Shown: positions 1 to 5,602, numbered from the stretch's first letter. The stretch is DNA of 5,602 nt from an uncultured Oscillospiraceae bacterium (GCA_902478455.1 CABSLJ010000162.1:1-5602), one strand, 5' to 3'. Made by a program: numbers and translations. Notes: generated by a model not told the origin, from the sequence alone.

Positions 1-1989
1 CAGCTGTTCAAGCACGGCCTGGCCTACAAAAAGGAGATGGCCGTCAACTGGTGCACCTCCTGCAAGTGCGTGCTGGCCAATGAGGAGGTTGTCGGCGGCG
101 TGTGCGAGCGCTGCGGCAGCGAGGTTGTCCGCAAGGTCAAATCCCAGTGGATGCTTAAAATCACCGAGTACGCCGAGCGGCTGATCAGCGATCTCGACCT
201 GGTCGATTATCCCGACCGCGTCAAGGCGCAGCAGAAAAACTGGATCGGCCGTTCCACCGGCGCGGAGGTCGATTTCGACACAACCGCCGGGGACAAGCTG
301 ACCGTCTATACCACCCGGCCGGACACCCTCTTCGGCGCGACCTACATGGTTATGGCTCCCGAGCATCCTTTCCTGGAAAAATGGGCGGATAAAATCGAGA
401 ATCTCGATGAGGTGCGCGCCTATCAGGACGCCGCCGCCAGGAAGTCGGACTTCGAGCGCACCGAGGTCGCCAAGGAGAAAACCGGCGTGCGCCTGCAGGG
501 CGTGCGCGCCGTCAACCCGGTCAACAACACCGAAATCCCGATCTTTATTTCCGACTATGTCCTCGTCTCCTACGGCACGGGCGCGATCATGGCCGTGCCG
601 GCGCACGATACCCGGGACTGGGAGTTCGCCCGCGCCTTCGATCTCCCTATCATTGAGGTGGTCAAGGGCGGCGAGGTGGAAAAGGAAGCCTTCACCGACT
701 GCGAGACCGGAATTATGGTAAACTCCGGCATGCTCGACGGCCTGACGGTCGAAGAGGCCAAGCAGAAGATCACCGCCTGGCTGACCGAGCAGGGCAGAGG
801 TCACGCCAAGGTAAACTACAAGCTGCGCGACTGGGTCTTTTCCCGCCAGCGCTATTGGGGAGAGCCCATCCCGATTGTCCACTGCGAAAAGTGCGGTTAT
901 GTGCCGCTGCCCGAATCGGAGCTGCCGCTGCGTCTGCCTGAGGTGGAATCCTATGAGCCGACCGAGACCGGCGAATCCCCACTCGCCAAGATGACCGATT
1001 GGGTAAGTACCACTTGCCCCCACTGCGGCGGCCCCGCCAAGCGAGAGACCGACACCATGCCCCAGTGGGCCGGCTCCTCCTGGTACTTCCTGCGCTACAT
1101 CGACCCCCACAACAGCGAGGCGCTCGCCTCTCCCGAGGCGCTTCGTTACTGGACGCCGGTTGACTGGTACAACGGCGGCATGGAACATACCACCCTGCAT
1201 CTGCTTTACAGCCGTTTCTGGCACAAATTCCTCTATGACATCGGCGTGGTGCCCACGCCCGAGCCCTACGCCAAGCGCACCAGCCACGGTATGATCCTGG
1301 GCGAAAACGGCGAGAAGATGAGCAAGTCCCGCGGCAACGTCGTCAACCCGGACGAGATCGTCAACGAGTACGGCGCAGACACTATGCGTCTTTATGAGAT
1401 GTTCATCGGCGACTTTGAAAAGGCCGCCCCCTGGAGCTCCTCGAGCATCAAGGGCTGCCGCCGCTTTATCGAGCGCTACTGGAACCTCCAGACCATCGTC
1501 ACGCCGGAGGAAACCGTCCGTCCGGCGCTCGAGGGCGCCTTCCACAAGACCATCCAGAAGGTCGGGGAGGACATCGAAACTCTCAAGTTCAACACGGCCA
1601 TCGCCGCCCTTATGGCGCTCATCAACGAGATTTACGATACAGGCTCGGTCACTCGCGGAGAACTCAGGATATTCACCATTCTGATGAATCCCTTCGCCCC
1701 CCATGTGACCGAGGAGCTGTGGAGCGTCCTGCATTTCGACGGCCGCATGGTCGCCGAGCAGGATTGGCCGCAGTACGATCCCGAAAAATGCAAGGACGAC
1801 ACCATCGAGATCGCCGTGCAGGTCAACGGCAAGGTGCGTTCCCGCATCGAAGTTCCCGCGGACATCGACGCCCCCGGCGCAATCGCCGCCGCCCGCGCGG
1901 ACGGCCGTGTGGCCGCGTCCATCGGGGAACTTAAGGTGCTCAAAGAAATTTATGTGCCCGGCAAGCTGGTGAATATTGTCGCAAAATAA
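1..1989 (+). CDS. leuS: Leucyl-tRNA synthetase, C-terminal about 80% (5' end outside window)
   Basis: Class I aminoacyl-tRNA synthetase that charges tRNA-Leu with leucine in the cytoplasm. The frame is open from base 1, so the first in-window ATG (37) is internal; 662 residues are visible. The HIGH-motif N-terminus, roughly 140 residues by comparison with the E. coli enzyme, is missing. In order (window residues): a Cys4 zinc knuckle (C18, C21, C35, C38); the CP1 editing domain with the threonine-rich TTRPDT (104-109) and MAVPAHDTRDWEFA; re-entry into the catalytic core with RDWVFSRQRYWGEP; a second Cys4 site (C295, C298, C339, C342); SSWYFLRY; KMSKS (439-443); the anticodon-binding helical bundle; and the small C-terminal domain ending at TAA. 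KMSKS follows GMILGENGE directly, so the leucine-specific insert seen in E. coli is absent, as in Bacillus-type enzymes. No terminator is visible before the rpsU promoter, so read-through into rpsU is possible. Confidence 0.97.
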   Translation, partial: QLFKHGLAYKKEMAVNWCTSCKCVLANEEVVGGVCERCGSEVVRKVKSQWMLKITEYAERLISDLDLVDYPDRVKAQQKNWIGRSTGAEVDFDTTAGDKLTVYTTRPDTLFGATYMVMAPEHPFLEKWADKIENLDEVRAYQDAAARKSDFERTEVAKEKTGVRLQGVRAVNPVNNTEIPIFISDYVLVSYGTGAIMAVPAHDTRDWEFARAFDLPIIEVVKGGEVEKEAFTDCETGIMVNSGMLDGLTVEEAKQKITAWLTEQGRGHAKVNYKLRDWVFSRQRYWGEPIPIVHCEKCGYVPLPESELPLRLPEVESYEPTETGESPLAKMTDWVSTTCPHCGGPAKRETDTMPQWAGSSWYFLRYIDPHNSEALASPEALRYWTPVDWYNGGMEHTTLHLLYSRFWHKFLYDIGVVPTPEPYAKRTSHGMILGENGEKMSKSRGNVVNPDEIVNEYGADTMRLYEMFIGDFEKAAPWSSSSIKGCRRFIERYWNLQTIVTPEETVRPALEGAFHKTIQKVGEDIETLKFNTAIAALMALINEIYDTGSVTRGELRIFTILMNPFAPHVTEELWSVLHFDGRMVAEQDWPQYDPEKCKDDTIEIAVQVNGKVRSRIEVPADIDAPGAIAAARADGRVAASIGELKVLKEIYVPGKLVNIVAK

Positions 1990-2021
1990 AATTTCTTCCA
2001 GCATGGGTTCATAGATAAAGC

Positions 2022-2051
2022 TTGACATACCTTCAAGGGGTATTGTATAAT
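2022..2051 (+). promoter_or_regulatory. Consensus sigma-A promoter of rpsU
   Basis: A perfect -35 TTGACA (2022-2027) and a perfect -10 TATAAT (2046-2051) are separated by 18 bp. The stretch is markedly more AT-rich than the flanking genes. Transcription should start near 2058-2060, giving a leader of about 50 nt before the rpsU ATG. It begins only 32 bp after the leuS stop and gives rpsU its own strong promoter, as expected for a ribosomal protein. The left arm of an 11-bp inverted repeat overlaps the spacer and the first base of the -10 box. Confidence 0.88.
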
Positions 2052-2081
2052 ATCTTTTGTATCGTATGACACAATACCCCT
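2036..2081. repeat. Perfect 11-bp inverted repeat flanking the rpsU -10 box and start site
   Basis: AGGGGTATTGT (2036-2046) is exactly reverse-complementary to ACAATACCCCT (2071-2081), with 24 bp between the arms and about 35 bp centre to centre. The left arm lies in the promoter spacer and takes in the first T of the -10 box; the right arm lies in the transcribed leader. No T-run follows, so it is not a terminator. As DNA it could be a two-site operator. As RNA, only a transcript coming through from leuS would contain both arms. Function is inferred, not shown. Confidence 0.7.
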
Positions 2082-2102
2082 GCCTTACGGCGGAGGGGAG
2101 GG
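2077..2102 (+). promoter_or_regulatory. Tandem Shine-Dalgarno of rpsU with a possible sequestering hairpin
   Basis: Two overlapping ribosome-binding motifs are present: GGAGGG at 2092-2097 and GGAGGG at 2097-2102. The second is 7 nt from the ATG, an optimal distance. Just upstream, CCCCT (2077-2081) can pair with AGGGG (2094-2098), and GCC (2082-2084) with GGC (2089-2091). This gives an 8-bp hairpin with a UUAC loop and a two-base GG bulge that covers the first motif and the start of the second. The CCCCT strand is also part of the right arm of the 11-bp inverted repeat, so the two pairings exclude each other. The ribosome-binding site is clear; its regulation by folding is inference. Confidence 0.55.
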
Positions 2103-2109
2103 AAGATAA

Positions 2110-2286
2110 ATGGCTGAAATCAGAATCAAGGACAATGAGTCCCTCGAAAGCGCTTTGAGAAGATTCAAAAAGCAGTGCGCCCGCTCCGGAGTCATCCAGG
2201 AAGTGCGCAAGAGAGAGGCTTATGAAAAGCCCTCTGTAAAGCGTAAAAAGAAGTCCGAAGCAGCCCGCAAGCGCAAGTATAAATAA
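2110..2286 (+). CDS. rpsU: 30S ribosomal protein bS21
   Basis: Small basic protein of the 30S subunit. In this family it sits at the platform near the 3' end of 16S rRNA, close to the anti-Shine-Dalgarno, and helps initiation on structured mRNAs. The 58 residues run from MAEIRIKDNESLESALRRFK to a very basic tail (10 Lys/Arg among the last 18) ending RKRKYK, which is the standard length and shape for Firmicutes S21. The start is fixed by the GGAGGG seven bases upstream and by the conserved N-terminus. It is monocistronic here, with its own promoter and a strong terminator, and lies between leuS and a yqeG-led operon. In many other bacteria rpsU sits next to yqeY or dnaG instead. Nothing is broken or missing. 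Confidence 0.97.
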   Translation: MAEIRIKDNESLESALRRFKKQCARSGVIQEVRKREAYEKPSVKRKKKSEAARKRKYK

Positions 2287-2313
2287 GCTTGCCGGTCGAA
2301 TCCAATTACTGAG

Positions 2314-2342
2314 AAAAAGCGGGCGCTTGCGCCCGCTTTTTT
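2314..2342 (+). terminator. Rho-independent terminator of rpsU
   Basis: GCGGGCGC (2319-2326) pairs perfectly with GCGCCCGC (2329-2336). The A5 run before it (2314-2318) can pair with the T6 run after it (2337-2342), so the stem reaches about 13 bp. The apex reads G-CUUG-C, a recognised stable tetraloop class. The hairpin starts 32 bp after the rpsU stop and ends that transcript, and any leuS read-through. Confidence 0.94.
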
Positions 2343-2372
2343 AATGAAAAATCCGCCGCGCGGCCGCCTGGA

Positions 2373-2398
2373 AAAGGGGCCGTCCGGAACGACCCTTT
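2373..2398 (+). other. Imperfect stem-loop in the yqeG upstream region, function unknown
   Basis: AAAGGG (2373-2378) pairs with CCCTTT (2393-2398). Inside, CGT (2381-2383) pairs with ACG (2389-2391) across a 2x1 internal loop, with a five-base loop CCGGA. No T-run follows, so it is not a terminator. It is the only clear structure in the roughly 100 bp between the rpsU terminator and yqeG, where I see no good promoter. It could be a leader hairpin, an operator or chance. Confidence 0.3.
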
Positions 2399-2432
2399 GG
2401 AAATGGAACAGAAATCCGTTGCATCATCACGC

Positions 2433-2438
2433 GGGAGG
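2433..2438 (+). promoter_or_regulatory. Ribosome-binding site that fixes the yqeG start
   Basis: GGGAGG lies six bases before the ATG at 2445. This selects that codon over an in-frame TTG (2397) and ATG (2403) further upstream, neither of which has a comparable site. It also places the protein start where the family normally begins. Confidence 0.82.
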
Positions 2439-2444
2439 TTGCAC

Positions 2445-2954
2445 ATGTCCCTTTTAATGCCAACTGTCATGCTCAAAAGCGTTACGGATATTTCGCTCGG
2501 ACTCATCCGCTCCCTGGGGGCGGAGGCCATTCTGCTCGATGTGGACAATACCCTGGCACGCCACGGTTCCCAGTCTCCCTTTGACGGCGCTGTGGAATGG
2601 ACCCATATGGTGCGGGAGGCCGGTATAGGAATTGTCATTGTGTCCAATAATCTGAAAAAGCGGGTGGCGCCTTTCGCGGCCAAGTTTGATCTGCCCTATG
2701 TCACGCACGGGCTCAAGCCGCTGCCCTGGGGCTTCAACAAGGCCAGGCGGATGCTGGGGAACGATTCCAAAAACGTTCTGGTGGTGGGAGACCAGATTTA
2801 CACCGATATCCTCGGCGCCAACCTCGCGAAAATGAAATCCATCCTGCTCGAACCGGTGGAGCATGGGGAATCCTTGAGCATCTGGTTCCGGCGCTGGCTG
2901 GAAAAACCGGTGCGCCGGAAAATCCGCCGCCTGCAAAACAGAGGTGAAATGTGA
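2445..2954 (+). CDS. yqeG: YqeG-family HAD subclass IIIA phosphatase
   Basis: A 169-residue cytoplasmic hydrolase of the haloacid dehalogenase superfamily, close in length to B. subtilis YqeG. All HAD motifs are present: motif I DVDNT with nucleophile D32 and acid/base D34; motif II VSNN (S67); motif III lysine K91 in LKPLP; motif IV GDQIYTD (D116, D121). There is no cap insert between motifs I and II, as expected for subclass IIIA. The C-terminus is strongly basic (RRWLEKPVRRKIRRLQNR). The family includes yeast Gep4 and plant enzymes that dephosphorylate phosphatidylglycerophosphate, so a role in phosphatidylglycerol synthesis is plausible, but the substrate cannot be read from the sequence. 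It leads a four-gene + strand set, and its stop overlaps the next start by four bases. The GTPase gene yqeH, its partner in B. subtilis, is not adjacent. Confidence 0.93.
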   Translation: MSLLMPTVMLKSVTDISLGLIRSLGAEAILLDVDNTLARHGSQSPFDGAVEWTHMVREAGIGIVIVSNNLKKRVAPFAAKFDLPYVTHGLKPLPWGFNKARRMLGNDSKNVLVVGDQIYTDILGANLAKMKSILLEPVEHGESLSIWFRRWLEKPVRRKIRRLQNRGEM

Positions 2955-3811
2955 CGATTCGATTTGGACCTGCCGGACAGTGCGGGCAGGCAAAGGAACT
3001 GAAAATCAAATCCACCCTGGCTTACCTCGATTACCTCGCCTCGCTGGGCCTGACGGCCTTTGAATACCAGTGCGGACGGGGCGTGAACATTGGGGAGGAC
3101 AAAGCGAGGCTTCTGGGCGAGCACGCAAAGGAGCTCGGCATCGAGCTTTCGGTGCATGCGCCCTATTATATCTCCCTGGCCTCTCTCGAAGAGGAGAAGC
3201 GAGTGAAATCGGTCGATTACATCCTCCAGTCCGGCAGAGCCGTCACGGCCATGGGCGGCAGGCGGATCGTCGTGCATCCGGGGGGACTAAACGGCCGAAG
3301 CAGGGAGGAGGCCGCGCTTCTTGCGGCGGAAACCCTGGCGAACGCCCGCCGCGCCCTCGACGAGGCCGGTCTGGAGCAGGTAATCCTCTGTCCCGAAACC
3401 ATGGGAAAGATCAGCCAGCTCGGCGATCTGGATGAGGTGCTCTTCTTCTGCGAGCGAGATGAACGCGCCCTGCCCTGCATCGATTTCGGCCACATGAACG
3501 CGCGCACCCACGGCTCCCTGGCCGTCAAGGCGGATTTCGCCGCCCTCTTTGACCGGATGGAGACCGCGCTCGGGGAGCACATGCGCTCCTTTCACTCTCA
3601 CTTTTCCAAGATCGAGTATTCGGCCGGGGGAGAGGTACGCCACCTGACCTTTGAGGACGACCGCTTTGGTCCCGATTACGAGCCTCTGCTGGAGCTGGTC
3701 GTCGAACGCGGCTACAGTCCGGTGTTTATCTGTGAATCGGCGGGCACGCAGTCGCGCGACGCATGCGCCATGCGGGATTATTGCCGCAGCCTGCTGCCTG
3801 CGCCGTCTTGA
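2951..3811 (+). CDS. Endonuclease IV-like TIM-barrel protein (AP endonuclease family 2 fold)
   Basis: A 286-residue predicted metal-dependent TIM-barrel protein, close in size to E. coli endonuclease IV (Nfo). The ligand pattern of the family can be followed: H69 in VHAPYY, H109 in VVHPGG, E149 in CPETMG, D178 and H181 in IDFGHMNAR, one of H215/H217 in FHSHFSK, H231, and E262 in CESAG. The Nfo Asp-x-His pair is V-R-H here, so one metal ligand appears changed. Sugar isomerases share the fold, and AP-site nuclease activity is not proved; a neutral TIM-barrel name is safest. Start: GTG at 2951 (in ATGTGA) overlaps the yqeG stop, with GAGGTG four bases upstream, and puts the conserved FGPAG at residues 5-9. 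The overlap suggests translational coupling with yqeG. Confidence 0.88.
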   Translation: MTIRFGPAGQCGQAKELKIKSTLAYLDYLASLGLTAFEYQCGRGVNIGEDKARLLGEHAKELGIELSVHAPYYISLASLEEEKRVKSVDYILQSGRAVTAMGGRRIVVHPGGLNGRSREEAALLAAETLANARRALDEAGLEQVILCPETMGKISQLGDLDEVLFFCERDERALPCIDFGHMNARTHGSLAVKADFAALFDRMETALGEHMRSFHSHFSKIEYSAGGEVRHLTFEDDRFGPDYEPLLELVVERGYSPVFICESAGTQSRDACAMRDYCRSLLPAPS

Positions 3812-3911
3812 CCTGCGGCCCTAAAATATCCGCCGCTTTGGGGCGCTGGGACCTCCTCAACGCTTCTGCTGCGGTTTGGACTTTCAGATCATCGCAAAGG
3901 ATGGGAAAGCT

Positions 3912-4349
3912 ATGGCAAAGAAAAAAGTGCTCGTTCTGCTCGGCCCCAATCTGAACATGGTGGGCATTCGGGAGAAGAGCGTCTACGGCAACGAGACGGC
4001 GGAGAGCATCAACGCTCAGATCGCCGACCGGGCGGAAAAAATGGACTATGCGTGTGAGATTTTCCAGTCCAACTGGGAGGGCGCGCTCGTCGATAAAATT
4101 CACGAGGCCCGCGGCAACTTTGACGGCGTCATCCTCAACGGCGGCGCTCTGAGCCACTACAGCTACGCCCTGCGGGACGCCATCGCCGCGGTGCGCATTC
4201 CCTTTGTTGAGGTGCATATGTCCAATATCTACGCCAGGGAGGAATTCCGCCATCATTCGGTCCTCTCGGCCGTGTGCGCCGGGCAGATCTGCGGCTTCGG
4301 CAAGAATGTCTATTTCCTGGCGCTTGAGGCGCTGGGAGACCTGATGTAA
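3912..4349 (+). CDS. aroQ: Type II 3-dehydroquinate dehydratase
   Basis: Third step of the shikimate pathway: 3-dehydroquinate to 3-dehydroshikimate. The type II enzyme forms a dodecamer in the cytoplasm. The 145 residues match the family length. Visible active-site elements are GPNLN (11-15), R20 and the catalytic Y25 in REKSVYG, N76, H82 in SHYS, E100 and H102 in EVHMSN, and R113 in FRHHS, followed by GQICGFG. Two usually conserved spots differ: SNHEG is SNWEG (W55), and NPGA is NGGA (G77). The ATG at 3912 gives the usual MxKKxxLVLxGPNLN start; AAAGGA about 10 bases upstream is an acceptable ribosome site. An in-frame TTG at 3876 would add 12 unlikely residues. The 100-bp gap before it shows no terminator and no convincing promoter. 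Confidence 0.95.
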   Translation: MAKKKVLVLLGPNLNMVGIREKSVYGNETAESINAQIADRAEKMDYACEIFQSNWEGALVDKIHEARGNFDGVILNGGALSHYSYALRDAIAAVRIPFVEVHMSNIYAREEFRHHSVLSAVCAGQICGFGKNVYFLALEALGDLM

Positions 4350-4375
4350 ATTTCAACGAATCGAAGTGACCGACC

Positions 4376-5467
4376 ATGCAAAACCGAACACTTGCGCTTT
4401 CCCGGATGCTGCCGGCAGAAAGCGGAGGGCAGCGCGTCGACGCAGCCCTCATCACCTCCGCGCCCAACCGCTTCTACCTGACCGGTTTCAAGTCCTCCGC
4501 GGGCTATGTGCTGGTCACGCGGGAGGAAGCCTATCTCCTGGTCGATTTCCGTTATGCCGAGGCTGCCGCAGCGCAGGTGAAGGATGCCCGGGTGCGCTCC
4601 TTCTCCAAGCTGAGCGAAACGCTCGCAGAGCTGATCTCCGCGTACGGGCTGCGCGGCATTCTACTGGAAAGCGGGGGCGTTTCCCTGCTTGAGGCGGAGA
4701 GGCTAGGGAAGATGTTCGAACAGGCCGGGGCGCGCGCCGTCAAAACGAGCGTACTCGATGAGCTGCTGGGGGGACTGCGGCGCGTCAAGTCGCCCGGGGA
4801 GATCGAAAGGATCAGGGCGGCCCAGCAGATCACGGAATACGCCTTCGGACGAATTCTCGAAAAAATCCGTCCCGGCGTGACCGAACGGGAGCTCGCCCTC
4901 GATTTGGAATTTGATATGCGCCGCCAGGGGGCCGACGGCGTGGCCTTTGACCTGATTGTCGTGTCTGGCGTGAAATCCTCCCTGCCGCATGGGGAGCCGG
5001 GGGACAAACCCCTGGAGAAGGGCGATTTCATCACCATGGACATCGGCGCTAGGCTCGCAGGCTACCACAGCGATATGACCCGCACGGTCGCCCTCGGCTC
5101 GGTGAGCGACGAGCAGCGCGCGGTGTATGATACCGTTCTCAGAGCGCAGCTTACGGGACTCGCCGCCATACGTCCCGGGACGCTCTGCGGCGAGGTGGAC
5201 CGCGTGGTGCGTTCTTTGATCGATTCGGCCGGTTACGAGGGCTGCTTCGGTCACTCCACTGGACACGGCGTGGGGGTGGAAATCCACGAGCTGCCGGGAC
5301 TTGCTCCCGGCAACCAGACGGTGCTCTCTCCCGGGATGGTCGTCACGGTGGAGCCGGGCGTCTACTTGGAGGGAAGATTTGGCGTCCGGATTGAGGATAT
5401 GGTTGCCGTCACGGCCGACGGCTGCGAGAATCTCACCCATGTGCCCAAGGACCTCTTGACTTTGTAA
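4376..5467 (+). CDS. M24-family metallopeptidase (Xaa-Pro aminopeptidase/dipeptidase type)
   Basis: A 363-residue cytoplasmic peptidase with a pita-bread fold, predicted to cut peptides with proline in second position. The N-terminal creatinase-like domain spans about residues 20-130 (VDAALITSAPNRFYLTGF). The catalytic domain spans about 142-358, with all five metal ligands: D222 (MDIGA), D233 (SDMTRT), H297 (GHSTGHGVG), E326 (VEPGVY) and E340 (RIED). H205 in LPHGEP and H304 in EIHE fit the substrate-binding histidines. The ATG at 4376 has only a weak ribosome site (GAAGTG, 4363-4368), 26 bp after aroQ, so coupling to aroQ is likely. An alternative ATG at 4406 would trim 10 residues. In B. 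subtilis the counterpart yqhT lies between aroQ (yqhS) and efp, which supports orthology. The gene is complete. Confidence 0.95.
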   Translation: MQNRTLALSRMLPAESGGQRVDAALITSAPNRFYLTGFKSSAGYVLVTREEAYLLVDFRYAEAAAAQVKDARVRSFSKLSETLAELISAYGLRGILLESGGVSLLEAERLGKMFEQAGARAVKTSVLDELLGGLRRVKSPGEIERIRAAQQITEYAFGRILEKIRPGVTERELALDLEFDMRRQGADGVAFDLIVVSGVKSSLPHGEPGDKPLEKGDFITMDIGARLAGYHSDMTRTVALGSVSDEQRAVYDTVLRAQLTGLAAIRPGTLCGEVDRVVRSLIDSAGYEGCFGHSTGHGVGVEIHELPGLAPGNQTVLSPGMVVTVEPGVYLEGRFGVRIEDMVAVTADGCENLTHVPKDLLTL

Positions 5468-5472
5468 TCCGG

Positions 5473-5502
5473 GCGGGATTTGTCCCAAATCGGTGCTTTT
5501 TT
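5473..5502 (+). terminator. Weak candidate terminator after the M24 peptidase
   Basis: GATTTG (5477-5482) pairs with CAAATC (5486-5491) around a TCC loop. A short lower stem (5473-5475 with 5494-5496, one G-U pair) lies across a 1x2 internal loop, and six T follow at once (5497-5502). The stem is short and AT-rich, so termination may be partial. Partial termination would allow read-through into the next gene, expected to be efp. Confidence 0.4.
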
Positions 5503-5560
5503 GCAGGCTTCTCAGAAAAATCACCGGAATTTACTTGAAAAATCCGCGCAGATGGGATAC

Positions 5561-5602
5561 CTGTCTCTTATACACATCTGACGCTGCCGACGAATAGAGA
5601 GG
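5561..5602. other. Untrimmed Illumina Nextera adapter and i5 index (sequencing artefact)
   Basis: CTGTCTCTTATACACATCT (5561-5579) is the 19-bp synthetic Tn5 mosaic end used in Nextera libraries. GACGCTGCCGACGA (5580-5593) completes the reverse complement of the Read 1 transposase adapter. ATAGAGAG (5594-5601) is the reverse complement of the S502/N502 i5 index CTCTCTAT, and the last G fits the first base of the flow-cell primer complement. Four consecutive parts match in the right order. This is library sequence read through a short insert and assembled into the contig end, not a natural transposon; genomic sequence stops at about 5560. Confidence 0.98.

Noticed and set aside
2036..2081. leuS terminator formed by the 11-bp inverted repeat
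   Set aside because: The loop is 24 nt, no T-run follows, and the repeat lies across the rpsU promoter.
2066..2158. Upstream ORF of 30 codons starting at the ATG in the rpsU leader and running past the rpsU start
   Set aside because: There is no ribosome site upstream of it, it starts very near the predicted 5' end, and its product resembles nothing known to me.
2397..2427. Promoter for yqeG from TTGGAA (2397-2402) and CATCAT (2422-2427)
   Set aside because: Both boxes match poorly and the 19-bp spacing is long; I could not support it.
2454..3277. Long minus-strand open frames opposite yqeG and the TIM-barrel gene
   Set aside because: They mirror well-identified + strand genes in GC-rich DNA, lack ribosome sites and recognisable domains, and overlap one another.
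3808..3827. Internal promoter before aroQ (TTGACC at 3808, TAAAAT at 3822)
   Set aside because: The two boxes are only 8 bp apart, and at normal spacing from TAAAAT there is no -35 match.
4703..5524. 273-codon minus-strand open frame opposite the M24 peptidase
   Set aside because: It is antisense to a complete gene with all catalytic residues; its predicted protein shows no domain and is a GC-bias shadow.
5535..5563. Promoter for the next gene, from TTGAAA (5535-5540)
   Set aside because: The matching -10 would fall at the junction with the adapter, so the real downstream sequence is missing and no claim can be made.
5561..5579. Natural Tn5/IS50-type transposon end
   Set aside because: It is the synthetic 19-bp mosaic end and is followed by the Nextera adapter and an index, so it is library sequence.

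Overview
The window looks like the end of an assembled contig from a GC-rich member of the Clostridia, probably of the Oscillospiraceae/Ruminococcaceae type. This is inference. It rests on the 58-residue Firmicutes-type S21, a leucyl-tRNA synthetase without the leucine-specific insert, and an aroQ/M24-peptidase gene pair known from Bacillota. All genes are on the + strand. No mobile element, CRISPR array, tRNA or rRNA is visible.

Layout. Positions 1-1989 hold the 3' part of leuS; its 5' end lies outside the window. A consensus sigma-A-type promoter (2022-2051) then drives rpsU (2110-2286), a gene easily missed because it is only 58 codons long. A strong intrinsic terminator (2314-2342) closes it. 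The rpsU leader carries a perfect 11-bp inverted repeat over the -10 box, and a second possible hairpin that pairs with the Shine-Dalgarno sequence; the two share one arm.

Positions 2445-5467 hold four co-directional genes: a YqeG-family HAD phosphatase, an endonuclease IV-like TIM-barrel protein (start and stop overlapping by 4 bp), aroQ type II dehydroquinase, and an M24 (Xaa-Pro) peptidase. They probably form one transcription unit: there is no terminator inside it and no convincing internal promoter. The aroQ-M24 peptidase pair matches B. subtilis yqhS-yqhT, which precedes efp, so efp is the gene expected just past the break. A weak terminator-like hairpin (5473-5502) follows the peptidase.

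The last 42 bases (5561-5602) are not genomic. They match the Illumina Nextera transposase adapter, an 8-base i5 index and one base of the flow-cell primer. Genomic sequence ends at about 5560.

I found no new defence or mobile system. The most interesting biology is the possible switch in the rpsU leader; the most consequential observation is the untrimmed adapter.
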